Below, piece after piece: positions 38,401 through 44,200 of a DNA stretch of 64,000 nucleotides. The translations under genes were made by a program, and so were the position numbers. The first letter of the stretch is position 1. Each line of letters starts with the position of its first letter. The notes under the pieces were generated by a model that worked only from the letters and a program-made list of their open reading frames with translations, did not search any database and was not told the DNA's origin. Origin of the DNA: Nectonema munidae (lineage: Eukaryota; Nematomorpha; Nectonematoida; Nectonematidae); NCBI GenBank assembly GCA_030549495.1, contig JAUIRK010000950.1, positions 62,001 through 126,000 of the forward strand, written 5' to 3'.

Positions 38401-41290
38401 GACAGTGCCTATTTTTTTTAGGACTTATTACAGCTGATCTCTTTTTTCAATAATTTTCAAGTTTTGGTACAATGATATTTTTGATATATTACTTAATCTG
38501 TAAGGATGACGAATAAGTAGATAGGAAGGAACTTTCCATGTATGTCTCTTGTTATTTATTTACATCTTTATCTTTGTATAGCTCCTATTTTGCAAATGTT
38601 GATGTGAAATTTTCTCACCGAAGAAGCTCGTGTTTAAAAACTGGCTTGAAGAAAAATTTATTTAATAAAATTCATTTACACTTATCTTTTCATGTTTATT
38701 GATTTTTTTAAGTTTAACGTATAATTAATGGCGATACTTAAAAATTCTCGTGGGACATCCAATCTCTAATTTTATCACTACTCGATTTCCCTAAAACTTG
38801 TTTTTACTGATCAGCGTTGAATATATTAGTGATAGTCAGAATGAATGCATTAAGATAAGACTTGCAATGATCTACACACATTTTCCATATTTTCATTCTA
38901 TTTGAGATCAAAGACATTACCATAAAAAAATAATTAATAAATTATGAGAAAAGAGAATAAAAAAATGAGATGAACTGCTTTTACAAAAGAAAGTTAAACG
39001 TTTTCTCCAGTAAGTATCATCAAAAATCATAAAATATTTTGTTTCGTTTGATCCTTCTGGAAAGAAGGTCCATGCATGTTGTCAAAGACCAACAAAAATA
39101 ATATTCAAGTCACATACATTATAGAGTAGAATATATGCAATTCGACAAAACATATCATTTTTTGTCTACAAGATGAAAACAGTTAACAAGAAATTGATGT
39201 GTTTAAAGGATGCTAACTCTAGACCTTATACTGACCAGACGACTTTTTCCAAATTAAGGCTAGCAATACACTTTTTGAATTGAGTTTTCAAGAGTTTTAA
39301 AAAAGAATATAAAATGTCTTATTTCTGTATCTGTCTTACATATAAATATACAATGGGTTAAATCATTTTAATTTCTATTTGGGGTGCATATAAAAAGTTT
39401 TAAGAATTGACGCCATTTTATTGTCAATAATAATAAATATATTTTTTAGTTAATTAGATAAAAAAAACCTAATCAGTGTGCGTTACATTTCCCAATCCTG
39501 ATCTGAAGTCCCCAATCAGAAATTCTGGTTAACACACGGGTTTATTTCCCAAAAATTAAAGCATGTATTTGGGTCGCGCGCATTGCAAATAATTCGTTTA
39601 TTATTATTACCCAACAAAATGAGTGCTGAATAAATTCGTTTAATAATTAATAATGGTAAAAAACTTTCAACAAAAGAAAAACAAGATTGAAATTTCACAC
39701 TGTTTAAAAAAGAGTACACTTTTTTTGTAAAATGTTTACTCATGTATCTTTGTGTAATAGAGGTTTGTTAGGCCTAATAACCGTGCACATTGACAAGTAA
39801 ATTTTTATCAAATGTTTTAAATAAATATTTTCCAATTATTCACTCATTTATTAAGTTTTTTTTTAGCAAAGACAAAAAATGATAAAATATTAGTTTTTGT
39901 ATATTAATTTCGTTTATGGATACACATTTTAAAAATTACTTTTGCTTAAAAAGTGCATATTCCGAAGAAACAAATTTTTTAGAGTTAAAATATTTTTTAA
40001 AAAATTGCCTTCAACAATTCGCACCCAAAAGGATTGGATATGTGTTCATTGAATTTTTTGAAACATTTTTCAATTATAGTAAGGAAATAAGTAGGCTATT
40101 GAGAGAAGGATAAAACTGCATGAGAGTAACACTAAACTTTAAAGTCAAGAAGAAATACTTCCAAAAACTCTTACTTTTTAGTATAATTTCTATATAGAAT
40201 ATTTTATCAAACCTGAATTCAATATTCGTTGAATACACCTATTTATTGATACTATTTCCAAAACGCCCTACATAAAATGACAGGACACTGAAATATGTTT
40301 CAAATGTATATTTAGAAGAAATATCCTTTGATGAAACTTTGAGAAAATGAAGATGGATTGAGTACTTAACTTACGTTAAAAAAGGAGACCGTTAGTCAAA
40401 AGTAAAACAGTTGATGAACAAAGAAAAGTAAGTAGAAGTTTAGTCGTGCCAACGTTGCTTTACAAAAAAGAGTTGCTAGTGAGAAATGAGGAAGCAAGAA
40501 GTTGTGAAAATAGGAATAGATGTCCAATTAGGAGTATACTAATGAAAAAATGTATTCATGTTCGTTCAAGCATAACTCCCTTCCTGACAAGTATACGAAA
40601 AAAACATAGAAAAATATGAGAGAATAAAAGTAGCAGAAATCGGTTAGAGTTGGGGATTATTATTCAATAAAAGTTGATAAGAAATTAACAAATTAGGCAG
40701 TAAAAAACTGAATTAGAAAATAGCAAATATAAATTTCACAAGAGATTTTTTTTTAATTTTATGCAAAAATTAGATATTGATCAGTTTGATGGTGGCTAGA
40801 AAACTCGGTCTCACAAAACTCGGTCTAAAGGCAGTTATTAGTTCGTTATAATTGCATTATAGCAATTCTAATGTAAGCGTTTTTTTTTTAATTTGAGATA
40901 TACGTTTCCTATTTTTTTCTAAAAAATGCCTTTACTTTTTTTGTATACTTAATCTAAATATTACATCTCAATTCATCTTAAGTAAGCAATTGCAAGATTT
41001 ATTTGCTTTTCTTGAGTTCTTTTAGAAAAAATGATCATTTTTCTTCAATCTCAGACTTTAATATCCCATGGCAATTTGGGATAAAGTATTCTAAAACGGA
41101 GTTTTCCGAGACCGAGTTTTCCTAGCATCGATTCAGATATAAGATAAACAGAATACCTTGGTTTCGTTGTGTTTTCTAAGGTTTCAATCTCAGCATTAGC
41201 CATAACAGATAAAATATGCATTCGTTCTTCTTGTGTTAGATGATCTAAGTTCAAATCATTTGCTGATGGCAAAAAATGCATTCTGCTCAT
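2341..41290 (-). CDS. RIMS-like: RIM/UNC-10-like active-zone scaffold gene (partial, many exons)
   Basis: RIM proteins bind Rab3 on vesicles and organise the presynaptic release site with Munc13 and calcium channels. The readable exons are 41290-41157, 34251-34086, 34025-33984, 33927-33819, 33358-33197, 28570-28170, 26166-25142, then 2790-2703, 2651-2523 and 2452-2341. The first seven join in consistent phase and give about 680 residues: a Rab-binding helix ([17 protein letters not shown]), an eight-cysteine FYVE-like finger, and a Ser/Asn/Lys-rich linker. The last three join in phase to a PDZ-like domain with the core IIEWN. Exon 25142 ends with two bases over while exon 2790 starts in phase 0, so at least one exon is missing between them. 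The assignment to RIM rests on domain order. Piccolo or a rabphilin/Slp relative are alternatives for the 5' part alone. Confidence 0.65.
2523..2651 (-). CDS. RIM-like PDZ exon, first half
   Basis: It lies between ttctatttag and GTTA|gtaagt and has 129 nt. It encodes [20 protein letters not shown] and then [19 protein letters not shown]. The [12 protein letters not shown] stretch lines up with the GAFITKVKKGSLAD stretch of RIM PDZ domains, but the Gly-rich carboxylate-binding loop is not typical. The donor is a full consensus. The following intron is about 63 bp. Confidence 0.55.
2703..2790 (-). CDS. RIM-like exon before the PDZ core
   Basis: This exon has acceptor ttctag at 2791 and a proposed donor AACTA|gtaaaa at 2703. 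It is 88 nt, starts in phase 0 and leaves one base that completes the first codon of the next exon. It encodes [19 protein letters not shown] and onward, which would include the first PDZ strand. The intron that follows is 51 bp. The donor is weak, so the exon is tentative. Confidence 0.4.
3258..3803 (+). other. Two unrecognised open frames
   Basis: Two open frames of 88 codons each (3258-3524 and 3534-3800) follow each other in the same direction. They encode Leu/Ile/Phe/Lys-rich sequence with no motif I know. Such frames are expected by chance in AT-rich DNA. They are noted only because the stretch is otherwise empty. Confidence 0.15.
3897..4026. mobile_element. piggyBac-like MITE (130 bp)
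   Basis: It is flanked by TTAG at 3893-3896 and TTAA at 4027-4030. Its ends are cccattaagtccc and, inverted, cccattaacaacc. The interior matches the element at 5739-5867 in opposite orientation. TTAA target sites with CCC-starting inverted ends are the signature of piggyBac. There is no coding capacity. Confidence 0.6.
4638..4838 (-). repeat. Dispersed 200-bp repeat, copy 1 (family unknown)
   Basis: This is nearly identical to 20947-21146 in the same orientation. It contains gaggtagaggctgagccgc-type and gtagcgcttctaattatacc-type sequence. It is too short for a gene. The minus-strand frame (4647-4874) is shared by both copies but resembles nothing I know. There are no clear inverted ends and no target duplication, so it may be a SINE or a piece of a larger element. 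Confidence 0.6.
5084..5284 (-). mobile_element. 5'-truncated LINE, 3' end only
   Basis: An 18-bp target duplication (ctatacgtttataaatca) lies at 5066-5083 and 5285-5302. On the minus strand the insert encodes a LINE C-terminal tail, [18 protein letters not shown] and then DRSKRKK. This resembles the GRPxxxW...DL..LG...DR..WR tail of CR1/L2/Jockey-type polymerases. It ends in a stop, a short 3' UTR and a (GAT)n-type tail. The structure is a textbook dead-on-arrival LINE insertion. Confidence 0.75.
5324..5615 (+). mobile_element. hAT MITE family 1, copy A (292 bp)
   Basis: Inverted ends cagggttcttcaaccc and caggcttcttcatccc are flanked by 8-bp duplications ctctattt/ctctagtt with one mismatch. 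An 8-bp target and a CAGGG start define hAT. The same family is present inverted at 22522-22816. It is non-coding. Confidence 0.8.
5739..5867. mobile_element. piggyBac-like MITE (129 bp)
   Basis: It lies between TTAA at 5735-5738 and TTAA at 5868-5871, with inverted ends cccatttaaggcc and cccatttacgacc. The interior is the reverse complement of the copy at 3897-4026. Confidence 0.7.
6706..7092 (+). CDS. Unrecognised open frame upstream of the SAM-transposon copy 1
   Basis: This open frame has 128 codons and is rich in Phe, Asn, Lys and Tyr. It lies 400 bp upstream of, and in the same direction as, the recognisable transposon protein tail at 7491. It could be an internal part of that protein or a chance frame. 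I see no catalytic motif. Confidence 0.25.
   Translation: MLNIHKLCIKNFVFELCERNSFPNDLSSSFMLVFETKTFLKSSLDQLSTSYQLNQYTIKKIYLIESQKFEIFVNLPYNKRNYYYVSILKNIKKTFIFRRHIFYVNQNHDFLTPIFSKNAKLVQVVYHF
7491..8414 (+). pseudogene. C-terminal part of a large transposon protein, copy 1
   Basis: The frame at 7491-7856 contains [19 protein letters not shown] and then [11 protein letters not shown]. This is a conserved block (H-Y-x-x-H...fGP...RFEaKH..fK) near the C-terminus of a family of animal transposon proteins. After a break, 8100-8414 continues with [15 protein letters not shown], followed by the family's usual final segment ending near DFCWD. The homologous segments recur in copy 2 at 10570-11270. The N-terminal and catalytic parts are absent or unrecognised. 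The SAM gene starts 92 bp downstream, so the two genes form one cassette. Confidence 0.5.
8507..10176 (+). pseudogene. SAM-domain accessory gene of a transposon, copy 1
   Basis: Proposed exons are 8507-8621, 8667-9081, 9133-9259, 9304-9494, 9545-9814 and 9865-10176, separated by GT..AG introns of 44-51 bp. The N-terminus is SAM-like ([10 protein letters not shown] joined to [18 protein letters not shown]). A block follows with [20 protein letters not shown], then PYGKTPW, then [15 protein letters not shown]. Next come [16 protein letters not shown] and a C-terminal stretch with [19 protein letters not shown]. This layout matches SAM-containing proteins that recur in animal transposon-rich regions; the role is unknown. 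A frame break just after the SAM helix and a stop in exon 5 suggest decay. Copies 2 and 3 share the intron positions where comparison is possible. Confidence 0.5.
10400..10566 (+). repeat. Duplicated right terminus of the SAM transposon (CACTG end)
   Basis: Two direct copies of an 80-90 bp terminal unit end at 10476 and 10566. Each contains tttagag-tttacgcg and gtgtttagattctaaa, then ends ttcacagtg or ttttacagtg. Reversed, the end reads cactgtaaaaacagcg. CACTG ends with short repeated subterminal motifs fit the CACTA/EnSpm (CMC) group. Copy 2 of the coding region begins immediately after the second end. Confidence 0.45.
10567..11270 (+). pseudogene. C-terminal part of the large transposon protein, copy 2
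   Basis: It starts directly at the CACTG end of copy 1. It reads [19 protein letters not shown] and then [10 protein letters not shown]. After a break it continues (10942-11241) with IEYC-type residues: [19 protein letters not shown] and [12 protein letters not shown]. This is homologous to 7600-8412. Several frame breaks are present and the 5' part is missing. Confidence 0.5.
11350..13110 (+). pseudogene. SAM-domain accessory gene, copy 2
   Basis: This is the clearest SAM piece. IIKAVEG is joined across a 48-bp intron (11417-11464) to [20 protein letters not shown] and [17 protein letters not shown]. After frame breaks it continues with [11 protein letters not shown], a GKNPW|intron|[20 protein letters not shown] block (11940-12050), [12 protein letters not shown] and a C-terminal scrap near 12990-13100. 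The SAM-internal intron and the intron after the PW residues sit at the same positions as in copy 1. Several stops make it a pseudogene. Confidence 0.5.
13240..13395 (+). repeat. Subterminal repeat zone of SAM transposon copy 2
   Basis: Short repeats of the type ctaaacactttaaatta and a gggacaaagctcgtgttt motif cluster here. Related motifs occur at the ends near 10485 and 15075. I take this as the decayed right end of copy 2. A CACTG terminus is not visible. Confidence 0.3.
13440..14770 (+). pseudogene. SAM-transposon accessory gene, copy 3
   Basis: The frame at 13545-13769 reads [20 protein letters not shown] and then KFPYGKTTW, homologous to copy 1 residues around PYGKTPW. After the same intron site it continues [12 protein letters not shown]. 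Further downstream are [20 protein letters not shown] and a decayed YYVFNLNYPK-type tail (14590-14720). There are many frame breaks, and the SAM part itself is missing or unrecognisable. Confidence 0.45.
14862..15000 (+). repeat. SINE-related fragment
   Basis: The stretch caagcagcgcatctgtgcct (about 14950-14970), followed by ttgatacacca, matches the conserved tail of the tRNA-derived SINE at 48686 and 51039. The tRNA-like head is not clear. It is inserted between the coding part and the right end of SAM transposon copy 3. Confidence 0.4.
15070..15162 (+). repeat. Right terminus of SAM transposon copy 3
   Basis: It contains ctaaacacgtt, gtgtttagaattatgtttaa and a final tttttttacagta, parallel to the ends at 10476 and 10566. 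It marks the right limit of the third copy. Confidence 0.4.
15385..16001 (+). mobile_element. Deleted hAT element (617 bp)
   Basis: It is flanked by perfect 8-bp duplications ctaatgat (15377-15384 and 16002-16009). The ends are cagagcacgcgcaccc and, inverted, cagagcccgcgctgac. Near 15634 the plus strand still encodes [18 protein letters not shown], the hAT C-terminal dimerisation motif (usually [11 protein letters not shown]). C and G runs lie just inside both ends. It is a short internal-deletion relic that cannot encode transposase. Confidence 0.85.
17060..17185 (+). pseudogene. hAT transposase C-terminal scrap
   Basis: The plus strand reads [17 protein letters not shown] and, after one frame slip, [14 protein letters not shown]. 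This is the hAT dimerisation motif (PVS.AS.ERSFSALK.IK...RN.M). The ends of the element were not found. Confidence 0.55.
17308..17510. mobile_element. TA-flanked MITE (ctgtaaa ends)
   Basis: TA dinucleotides at 17306-17307 and 17511-17512 flank inverted ends ctgtaaatcatgaattttta and ctgtaaaaaagaaattttt. The interior is rich in cgcgaaa and gcaaa motifs. TA flanks suggest a Tc1/mariner-type MITE. It is non-coding. Confidence 0.5.
17738..17756. repeat. (GA)n microsatellite
   Basis: A short uninterrupted run of agagagagag lies just left of the MULE insertion. Confidence 0.8.
17809..17955. repeat. Left tandem-repeat end of the MULE
   Basis: Degenerate 14-15 bp units (cgacatttcatcaca, cgacacttcatcacg) stand head to tail. 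The array is in inverted orientation to the one at 19516-19620. It is not a CRISPR: the units abut without unique spacers. Confidence 0.8.
18394..19382 (-). pseudogene. MULE transposase, frameshifted and N-truncated
   Basis: From 19382 the protein reads [20 protein letters not shown] and [20 protein letters not shown], then [18 protein letters not shown] and GCFFIFRRV. These are the D (ADGTFK), D (LDFE) and C/H landmarks of the MULE domain. A frame change near 18850 leads to the second part, with [15 protein letters not shown], the usual third acidic region (TNxxEGWH), then a C-terminal tail to 18394. The N-terminal DNA-binding finger (often FLYWCH in animals) is absent. With one clear frame break and a missing N-terminus it is probably inactive. 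Confidence 0.75.
19512..19620. repeat. Right tandem-repeat end of the MULE
   Basis: Seven head-to-tail units of gatgaaatgtcgtgt / gatgaagtgtcgtgt make the inverted counterpart of the left array. Confidence 0.8.
20947..21146 (-). repeat. Dispersed 200-bp repeat, copy 2 (family unknown)
   Basis: This is a direct-orientation copy of 4638-4838 with only a few differences. The central tcattgataggggtagcg and attatgtaacacatgatg stretches are identical. Confidence 0.6.
22522..22816 (-). mobile_element. hAT MITE family 1, copy B (295 bp)
   Basis: Perfect 8-bp duplications tgttagaa are at 22514-22521 and 22817-22824. The ends are caggtttcttcaaccc and, inverted, catggttcttcaaccc. It is the inverse-orientation sister of 5324-5615, closely similar along its whole length. 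Confidence 0.9.
23636..24901 (-). mobile_element. pogo/Tigger-like element, decayed (1.27 kb)
   Basis: TA flanks are at 23634-23635 and 24902-24903. Inverted ends read aaagcgtgtttcgttaatcc and, from the right, cagccgtgtctcgttaatcc. The interior carries scraps of a DDE transposase on the minus strand, listed separately. It is shorter than a full Tigger, so it is an internal-deletion copy. Confidence 0.75.
24001..24560 (-). pseudogene. Tigger transposase C-terminal remnant
   Basis: The minus strand near 24545-24430 reads [20 protein letters not shown] and then FKDVASLYC. This is the last catalytic block of pogo transposases (usually LPPNTTSxIQPMDxGIIxxFK). The tail at 24210-24001 is acidic ([20 protein letters not shown]), as is usual for the Tigger C-terminus. 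Stops lie between the pieces, and the N-terminal DNA-binding part was not found. Confidence 0.65.
25142..26166 (-). CDS. RIM-like exon 7: long Ser/Asn/Lys-rich linker
   Basis: The exon begins after attttttag with [16 protein letters not shown] and stays open for 341 codons. It is rich in Ser, Asn, Lys and His. A central stretch, about residues 100-180, looks helical (for example [16 protein letters not shown]). The 3' end is AAAAC|gtaagt, a perfect donor that overlaps the in-frame TAA, so the stop is not the real end of the protein. Its length and strict frame make it the clearest coding exon of this gene after the zinc finger. Confidence 0.65.
26516..27614 (+). mobile_element. hAT element, internally deleted (1.1 kb)
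   Basis: Perfect 8-bp duplications ctactcat are at 26508-26515 and 27615-27622. The ends are cagagaaggacgggg and, inverted, cagaggacgacgggg. GC-rich blocks (ccccgccccgatccccgccc type) just inside the ends contrast with the AT-rich surroundings. It lies in the intron between two linker exons of the RIM-like gene and has the opposite orientation. Confidence 0.9.
26946..27410 (+). pseudogene. hAT transposase C-terminal half
   Basis: The open frame ends with [36 protein letters not shown] and [15 protein letters not shown]. This is the complete hAT dimerisation domain (WW......LA...L.IPASSA.SERLFS...R..L.PE.VE.L.F). Upstream coding runs out near 26880, so the zinc finger and the DDE core are missing. 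The open part carries no internal stop, which suggests a fairly young deletion derivative. Confidence 0.8.
28170..28570 (-). CDS. RIM-like exon 6: linker
   Basis: The acceptor atatag at 28571 and the donor CAAA|gtacgt bound 401 nt: two bases completing a codon plus 133 codons. The protein starts with [19 protein letters not shown], contains [19 protein letters not shown] and then becomes Lys/Ser rich. No known domain was recognised. Membership in the RIM-like gene rests on strand, order and phase agreement at both ends. Confidence 0.5.
28783..29140. mobile_element. Unnamed MITE, copy 1 (ends near ctag|caaaacc)
   Basis: It shares with 40799-41122 (inverted) a series of blocks: aaaaaaaaatgatcatg, gttgcttacttaagat, aagtatacaaaaa, and ends with ctcggtctcag-like motifs. 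It is more decayed than the other copy and the right limit is uncertain. It sits in the intron just upstream of the exon at 28570. Confidence 0.45.
29818..29911. mobile_element. piggyBac-like MITE (94 bp)
   Basis: TTAA at 29814-29817 and 29912-29915 flank inverted ends cacatttcatccca and cccatttcatccca. The sequence differs from the 3897/5739 family. Confidence 0.65.
30366..30671. mobile_element. hAT MITE family 2 (306 bp)
   Basis: Perfect 8-bp duplications atttatag are at 30358-30365 and 30672-30679. The ends are tagcgtttttcaaactgtg and, inverted, cagcatttttcaaacttt. Gggtcgtgac and gggtcgcga motifs lie inside both ends. It is non-coding. Confidence 0.85.
31125..31498. repeat. Long imperfect palindrome / foldback element (about 374 bp)
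   Basis: The arms read outward from a centre near 31311. The inner pair is tgaaactttatcattttgtt against tgaaactttaattttgttgg reversed. Further out, gagatgcttttggtttatgg faces gagatttttcaggtttatgg reversed, and gagattttttaacttatggt faces gagatttttaggtttattgt reversed. Nearly the whole length can fold on itself. No coding sequence and no clear target duplication was seen. Confidence 0.7.
31509..33196. other. Intron of the RIM-like gene without recognised features
   Basis: This is AT-rich sequence between linker exons. A G-run followed by a plus-strand frame (32102-32296) and a GC-richer patch (about 32415-32510, gcaggcggcgcaac... gagggcgctgtaac) look like transposon debris. I could not assign ends or a family. 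Confidence 0.4.
33197..33358 (-). CDS. RIM-like exon 5: basic/polar linker
   Basis: It starts after attaaag and encodes [17 protein letters not shown] and onward, ending at SNN-type residues. The frame reaches a stop at 33186. A donor AATG|gtattt at 33197 would leave one base over, which is exactly what the next exon needs. If that donor is not used, the gene makes a short Noc2-like protein of about 208 residues. Both readings are open. Confidence 0.45.
33491..33756. mobile_element. hAT-like MITE family 3 (266 bp)
   Basis: The inverted ends are cagtggcggatccag on both sides. Runs of G and C lie just inside them, and the flanks gttatagg/gtatagg are nearly identical. The cagtggcggatcc end is common among animal non-autonomous hAT-type repeats. 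It sits in the 460-bp intron between two linker exons of the RIM-like gene. Confidence 0.75.
33819..33927 (-). CDS. RIM-like exon 4: polar linker
   Basis: This 109-nt exon begins after tttcttttag and encodes a polar linker starting [19 protein letters not shown]. The donor AGAG|gtggca is acceptable but not strong. The last G joins AT of the next exon to make an Asp codon, which keeps the frame open. Confidence 0.5.
33984..34025 (-). CDS. RIM-like exon 3: last cysteine pair of the finger
   Basis: This 42-nt exon of 14 codons ([14 protein letters not shown]) is bounded by ttttag and AAAAG|gtagag. It supplies the fourth CxxC pair of the zinc finger. It is in phase 0 at both ends. Confidence 0.6.
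34086..34251 (-). CDS. RIM-like exon 2: FYVE-like zinc finger
   Basis: The acceptor tatgatag and donor cag|gtgaa bound 166 nt that continue the frame of exon 1. The exon encodes three CxxC pairs in order: CTNC, CTSC and CTNC. The fourth pair, CQNC, is in the next exon. Together they make the eight-cysteine, two-zinc finger that follows the Rab-binding helix in RIM, rabphilin and Noc2 proteins. The intron before it is about 6.9 kb and holds a Tigger element. Confidence 0.65.
35587..35634. repeat. Minisatellite, 16-bp unit, three copies
   Basis: The unit tgaaagagatggaaga is repeated twice exactly and a third time with a change at its end. Confidence 0.85.
35856..38186 (-). mobile_element. Tigger (pogo-like) DNA transposon, 2.3 kb
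   Basis: Inverted ends agtggtacctcggttttcg occur at both termini, and TA dinucleotides flank the element (TA 38187-38188 on the right). The length and the single transposase gene inside are those of a full Tigger. The frame of the transposase is broken, so it is not autonomous now. Transcription of the insert is in the same direction as the host gene whose intron it occupies. Confidence 0.9.
36219..37858 (-). pseudogene. Tigger/pogo transposase (CENP-B-like), frameshifted
   Basis: It starts at ATG 37858 ([20 protein letters not shown]). A CENP-B-like helix-turn-helix follows ([20 protein letters not shown]), then the second DNA-binding block with [16 protein letters not shown]. The DDE core is seen as [14 protein letters not shown], then [10 protein letters not shown], then [20 protein letters not shown], so all three acidic positions are present. 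An acidic C-terminal tail ends at 36219. The reading moves between frames near 37400, 37230 and 36900, so at least three indels disable it. Otherwise it is full length (about 540 codons), which argues for a moderately recent insertion. Confidence 0.85.
40799..41122. mobile_element. Unnamed MITE, copy 2 (324 bp)
   Basis: TA at 40797-40798 and 41123-41124 flank inverted ends gaaaactcggtctcacaaa and ggaaaactcggtctcggaaa. A related, more decayed and inverted copy is at 28783. It ends 35 bp from the 3' edge of the first RIM-like exon. Confidence 0.65.
41157..41290 (-). CDS. RIM-like exon 1: start codon and Rab-binding helix
   Basis: It starts at ATG 41290 and encodes about 44 residues. The helix [17 protein letters not shown] matches the LTEEER-type alpha helix that RIM, rabphilin and Slp proteins use to bind Rab3/Rab27. 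The exon ends CCAAG|gtattc at 41157, leaving two bases that complete a Ser codon with the next exon. A MITE ends only 35 bp inside the following intron. Confidence 0.65.
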
Positions 41291-44200
41291 AAAAATAGGC
41301 TTTCAACTCTAAAACAGAAATAACCACACTTCGATTTTAAGTAGTGTCAAAGATTAACTAATTAAGCATTAAAAAAACGCATAGAAGAAGCACGCAATAA
41401 CTTAAAATTCATATTGTAAATGACGAAACACTAATTCTGAATATAATTTTTTTTTTTAATTTATCCCCATTTATTTAAAATTTTTTGAATAATAATAATT
41501 AATTTACTTAGAAAGGGAGAAATTAAGAAAGTTTATAAGTTTTAGAAGAGGTATGAAATTGAAGAAATACGCTATATAATATATGGTACAATCACACAGT
41601 TTGCGTAGTTTCAAAGTGTTTTTGAATTGATATATGTGGTGTTTAATCCAGAGTTCACTCTTATTCTGAATTTTTATACGATCTTTAAGCAAAAAATAAT
41701 GAAACAGATGTATGACAGGAAATGCGAAAATAAATAAAATTATTATAACTTGCCTGTAAATAAGGAGAAAGTAATTGCAATGTTGGAGAGTATCGATCGA
41801 TCATATCAAAAATATTAGGGAATGTCATAAAATAATACAGATTATTATATGTCTGTATAACATTAAATTTTACTATCTTTTATTCTGCAGAAATTGATAT
41901 CGGAATAATTATTCGCAAACAATTCATTTTGAAAACGAAATCCAAAATCCAAAGTTTTAGACGAAATTGGCACAACCGAAAGCTAATTCCGAATATTCGA
42001 ACATTAAAGTGCTTTTGCTATTGAGAAGAAATTTACTCAAAAAGTGGGACACGAACAATTCATACAAGCTTAGCAGGCTTTTTAGTTAAACTACTAAACC
42101 ACATCTACCAAAGTGTTAACGAATTGCACACAGAGATGAAAGCCTCAACATTTTTTCCCTACTCAAACCTGAACGATGGCATTACCTAATTGAAATGAGT
42201 GTTAAACTTTTCTTTCAAAATATCGATAGATTGGAGTAAAAGTGGGTAAACTTTTTAAAGTACTATTAAGACAAAAATTGCTTCAATTGAAAATTCCTTC
42301 ATTTGTGTATATGGAAAATAGAGTTTTTAATTTTAGATTACTTATTACCAGGGCAAACAAAAGTCAATAAAATTAAAAAAAAAAATTTTTGTTCGAAATG
42401 TCATTGAAGTATGTTCATTGTTTTCAACATGCTACGTACTTTCTAAAAATAATTTTTATTGGGTCAATAAAGTTAAAAAAAATTCGCGTTAGGTCAAAAA
42501 AAATTTTATTAAGTCAAAAAGAAAATCTATTGGGTCAAAAAAGTTAACCTCCGAAATACAAACTTCTCTTAACTTTCAAAATATTTCAAAAACATATTTT
42601 TAACCGGTTAAAAGATTGCATAATTATTCTTGTTACCTATTTTCCTAGGAAAATTTGACAAATAGAAAAAGGTAAGCTTATATACTTTATAATTTATGAA
42701 AAAACTGAAAAGCAAGCCTAGTTGGTCTTTATGCTATCAATATTACATTTATGCTAAGACTAATATCTTTATTAGTTATCTATTCTTAAGTACAAAAGCT
42801 TTAAGCAATATGGTAAGTCAAGAACATTAAAATATTCCCTTTATGGAGAATTAAAGGGAATAGACGATTCTTCATTCTATAGCCATAAAATACCACAAAG
42901 ATGCAATTCTAATCATTTGAATCATTTTCGAAAAAAATCTTCCCTTATATATGACAAGGTGATAGCAAGTTCCAACCACGGATGTTTTAACAAAGAGAGA
43001 TGAAAAATTCATTTATAGGTCAATGACATAAGAATTTTGGAAAATGGGACCATTGAAATGTACAATTAGGATAATCTATGCAACTAAACTAAACTAAAGT
43101 TTTGCGAAAAAATTTGCGTTAAGGAGGCTCACATATTCACTCACAATATTCATCTTTCTTAATAACTCCCTTTATCTTGAAACTCAAGGATATATACAAT
43201 TTTAATGTCGCTGTTACAATATACAAATACGTATACTTGCTGCTTCCACCTATATTTAATCAATTCTTCTCCTTTAACTTTGAAAATGAGAGAACTTGAC
43301 CACGACTTGTTCATAAAATGTCCTTACCTTTTTATAAATATACGAAATCCAAGCAATCCTTCTCTTATAAGGTATCTTGCTTTTTCAACAAATCAGAAGC
43401 ACTCTTCCTTTCCGATTCCATACTTTCTAAACAGTTTCAAAAGTGGTTGTTATCTAGCCATCTTTACTCCTACAATTTGTATTCTGAATGCTCGATCTCG
43501 AATTACTACATGTGTAGGAAAAATAATTATATGTTTCCGAAGAGCTCTAGTTCTTGTTTCTGATATTATTAACAATGTGAACATACTTGCTTTTCTCTTA
43601 ACCTTTCCTCATCTCATATCATTATTAATTAACTTTATAATACAAAACTCACTCAACGGTGTCCTTATCTTCTTTTTGTTTTGTTTTTAGTAAAATTATC
43701 TTATTACCTGGTTGGCATCTACAAGCGGCTATTTTGGCCTTTGATACCGGCCTTCAAAAGTCATTCTTGTGTTTTTCTTATATTTTCATTGCACTTATCA
43801 ATTATATATATTGATCCACAAATTGTTCATACTACCTGTGATCCCTTTTGGTGAAACTTTTGAAAATAAAGATATTATTAATTACTATTATTCAGAATTC
43901 AAGGGGCATTGCCCCTTAGCTATACTACTGTATAGAGATTGAAATACAGTTTAGTTAATTTTAATAGGAGATGGGGGTTGTAGATAATAAACGAAAATAT
44001 TTATGTACATGCTTTAAATATAAAAAAATAAATTAGTATTAGATCATCATCATCATCATCATCATATATCTCAAAGTATAAATTATATTTTACGTAATAG
44101 ATCATGGCAGTTTGAAATAACTTACTTTCGTTTATGTAGAATGTGTAGACGAATGTATAAAGTAAAGATGAAGTTGAAAATAAGCAATTTAAGCAAAGCT

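Larger units (their letters stand above)
34252..41156. other. First intron of the RIM-like gene (6.9 kb)
   Basis: It contains a Tigger element (35856-38186), a minisatellite and a MITE (40799-41122), all annotated separately. A plus-strand frame at 34482-34835 and its surroundings (to about 35000) look like decayed coding debris, but no motif was secure. I see nothing recognisable in 38190-40798. Confidence 0.5.

Noticed and set aside
39516-40113. Short open frames in the first intron of the RIM-like gene
   Set aside because: No homology recognised and no splice-phase fit with neighbouring exons.
43205-43690. 161-codon open frame on the plus strand
   Set aside because: The composition is Leu/Ile/Ser rich without a domain, and an overlapping frame in another register is also open. 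Likely chance in AT-rich DNA.
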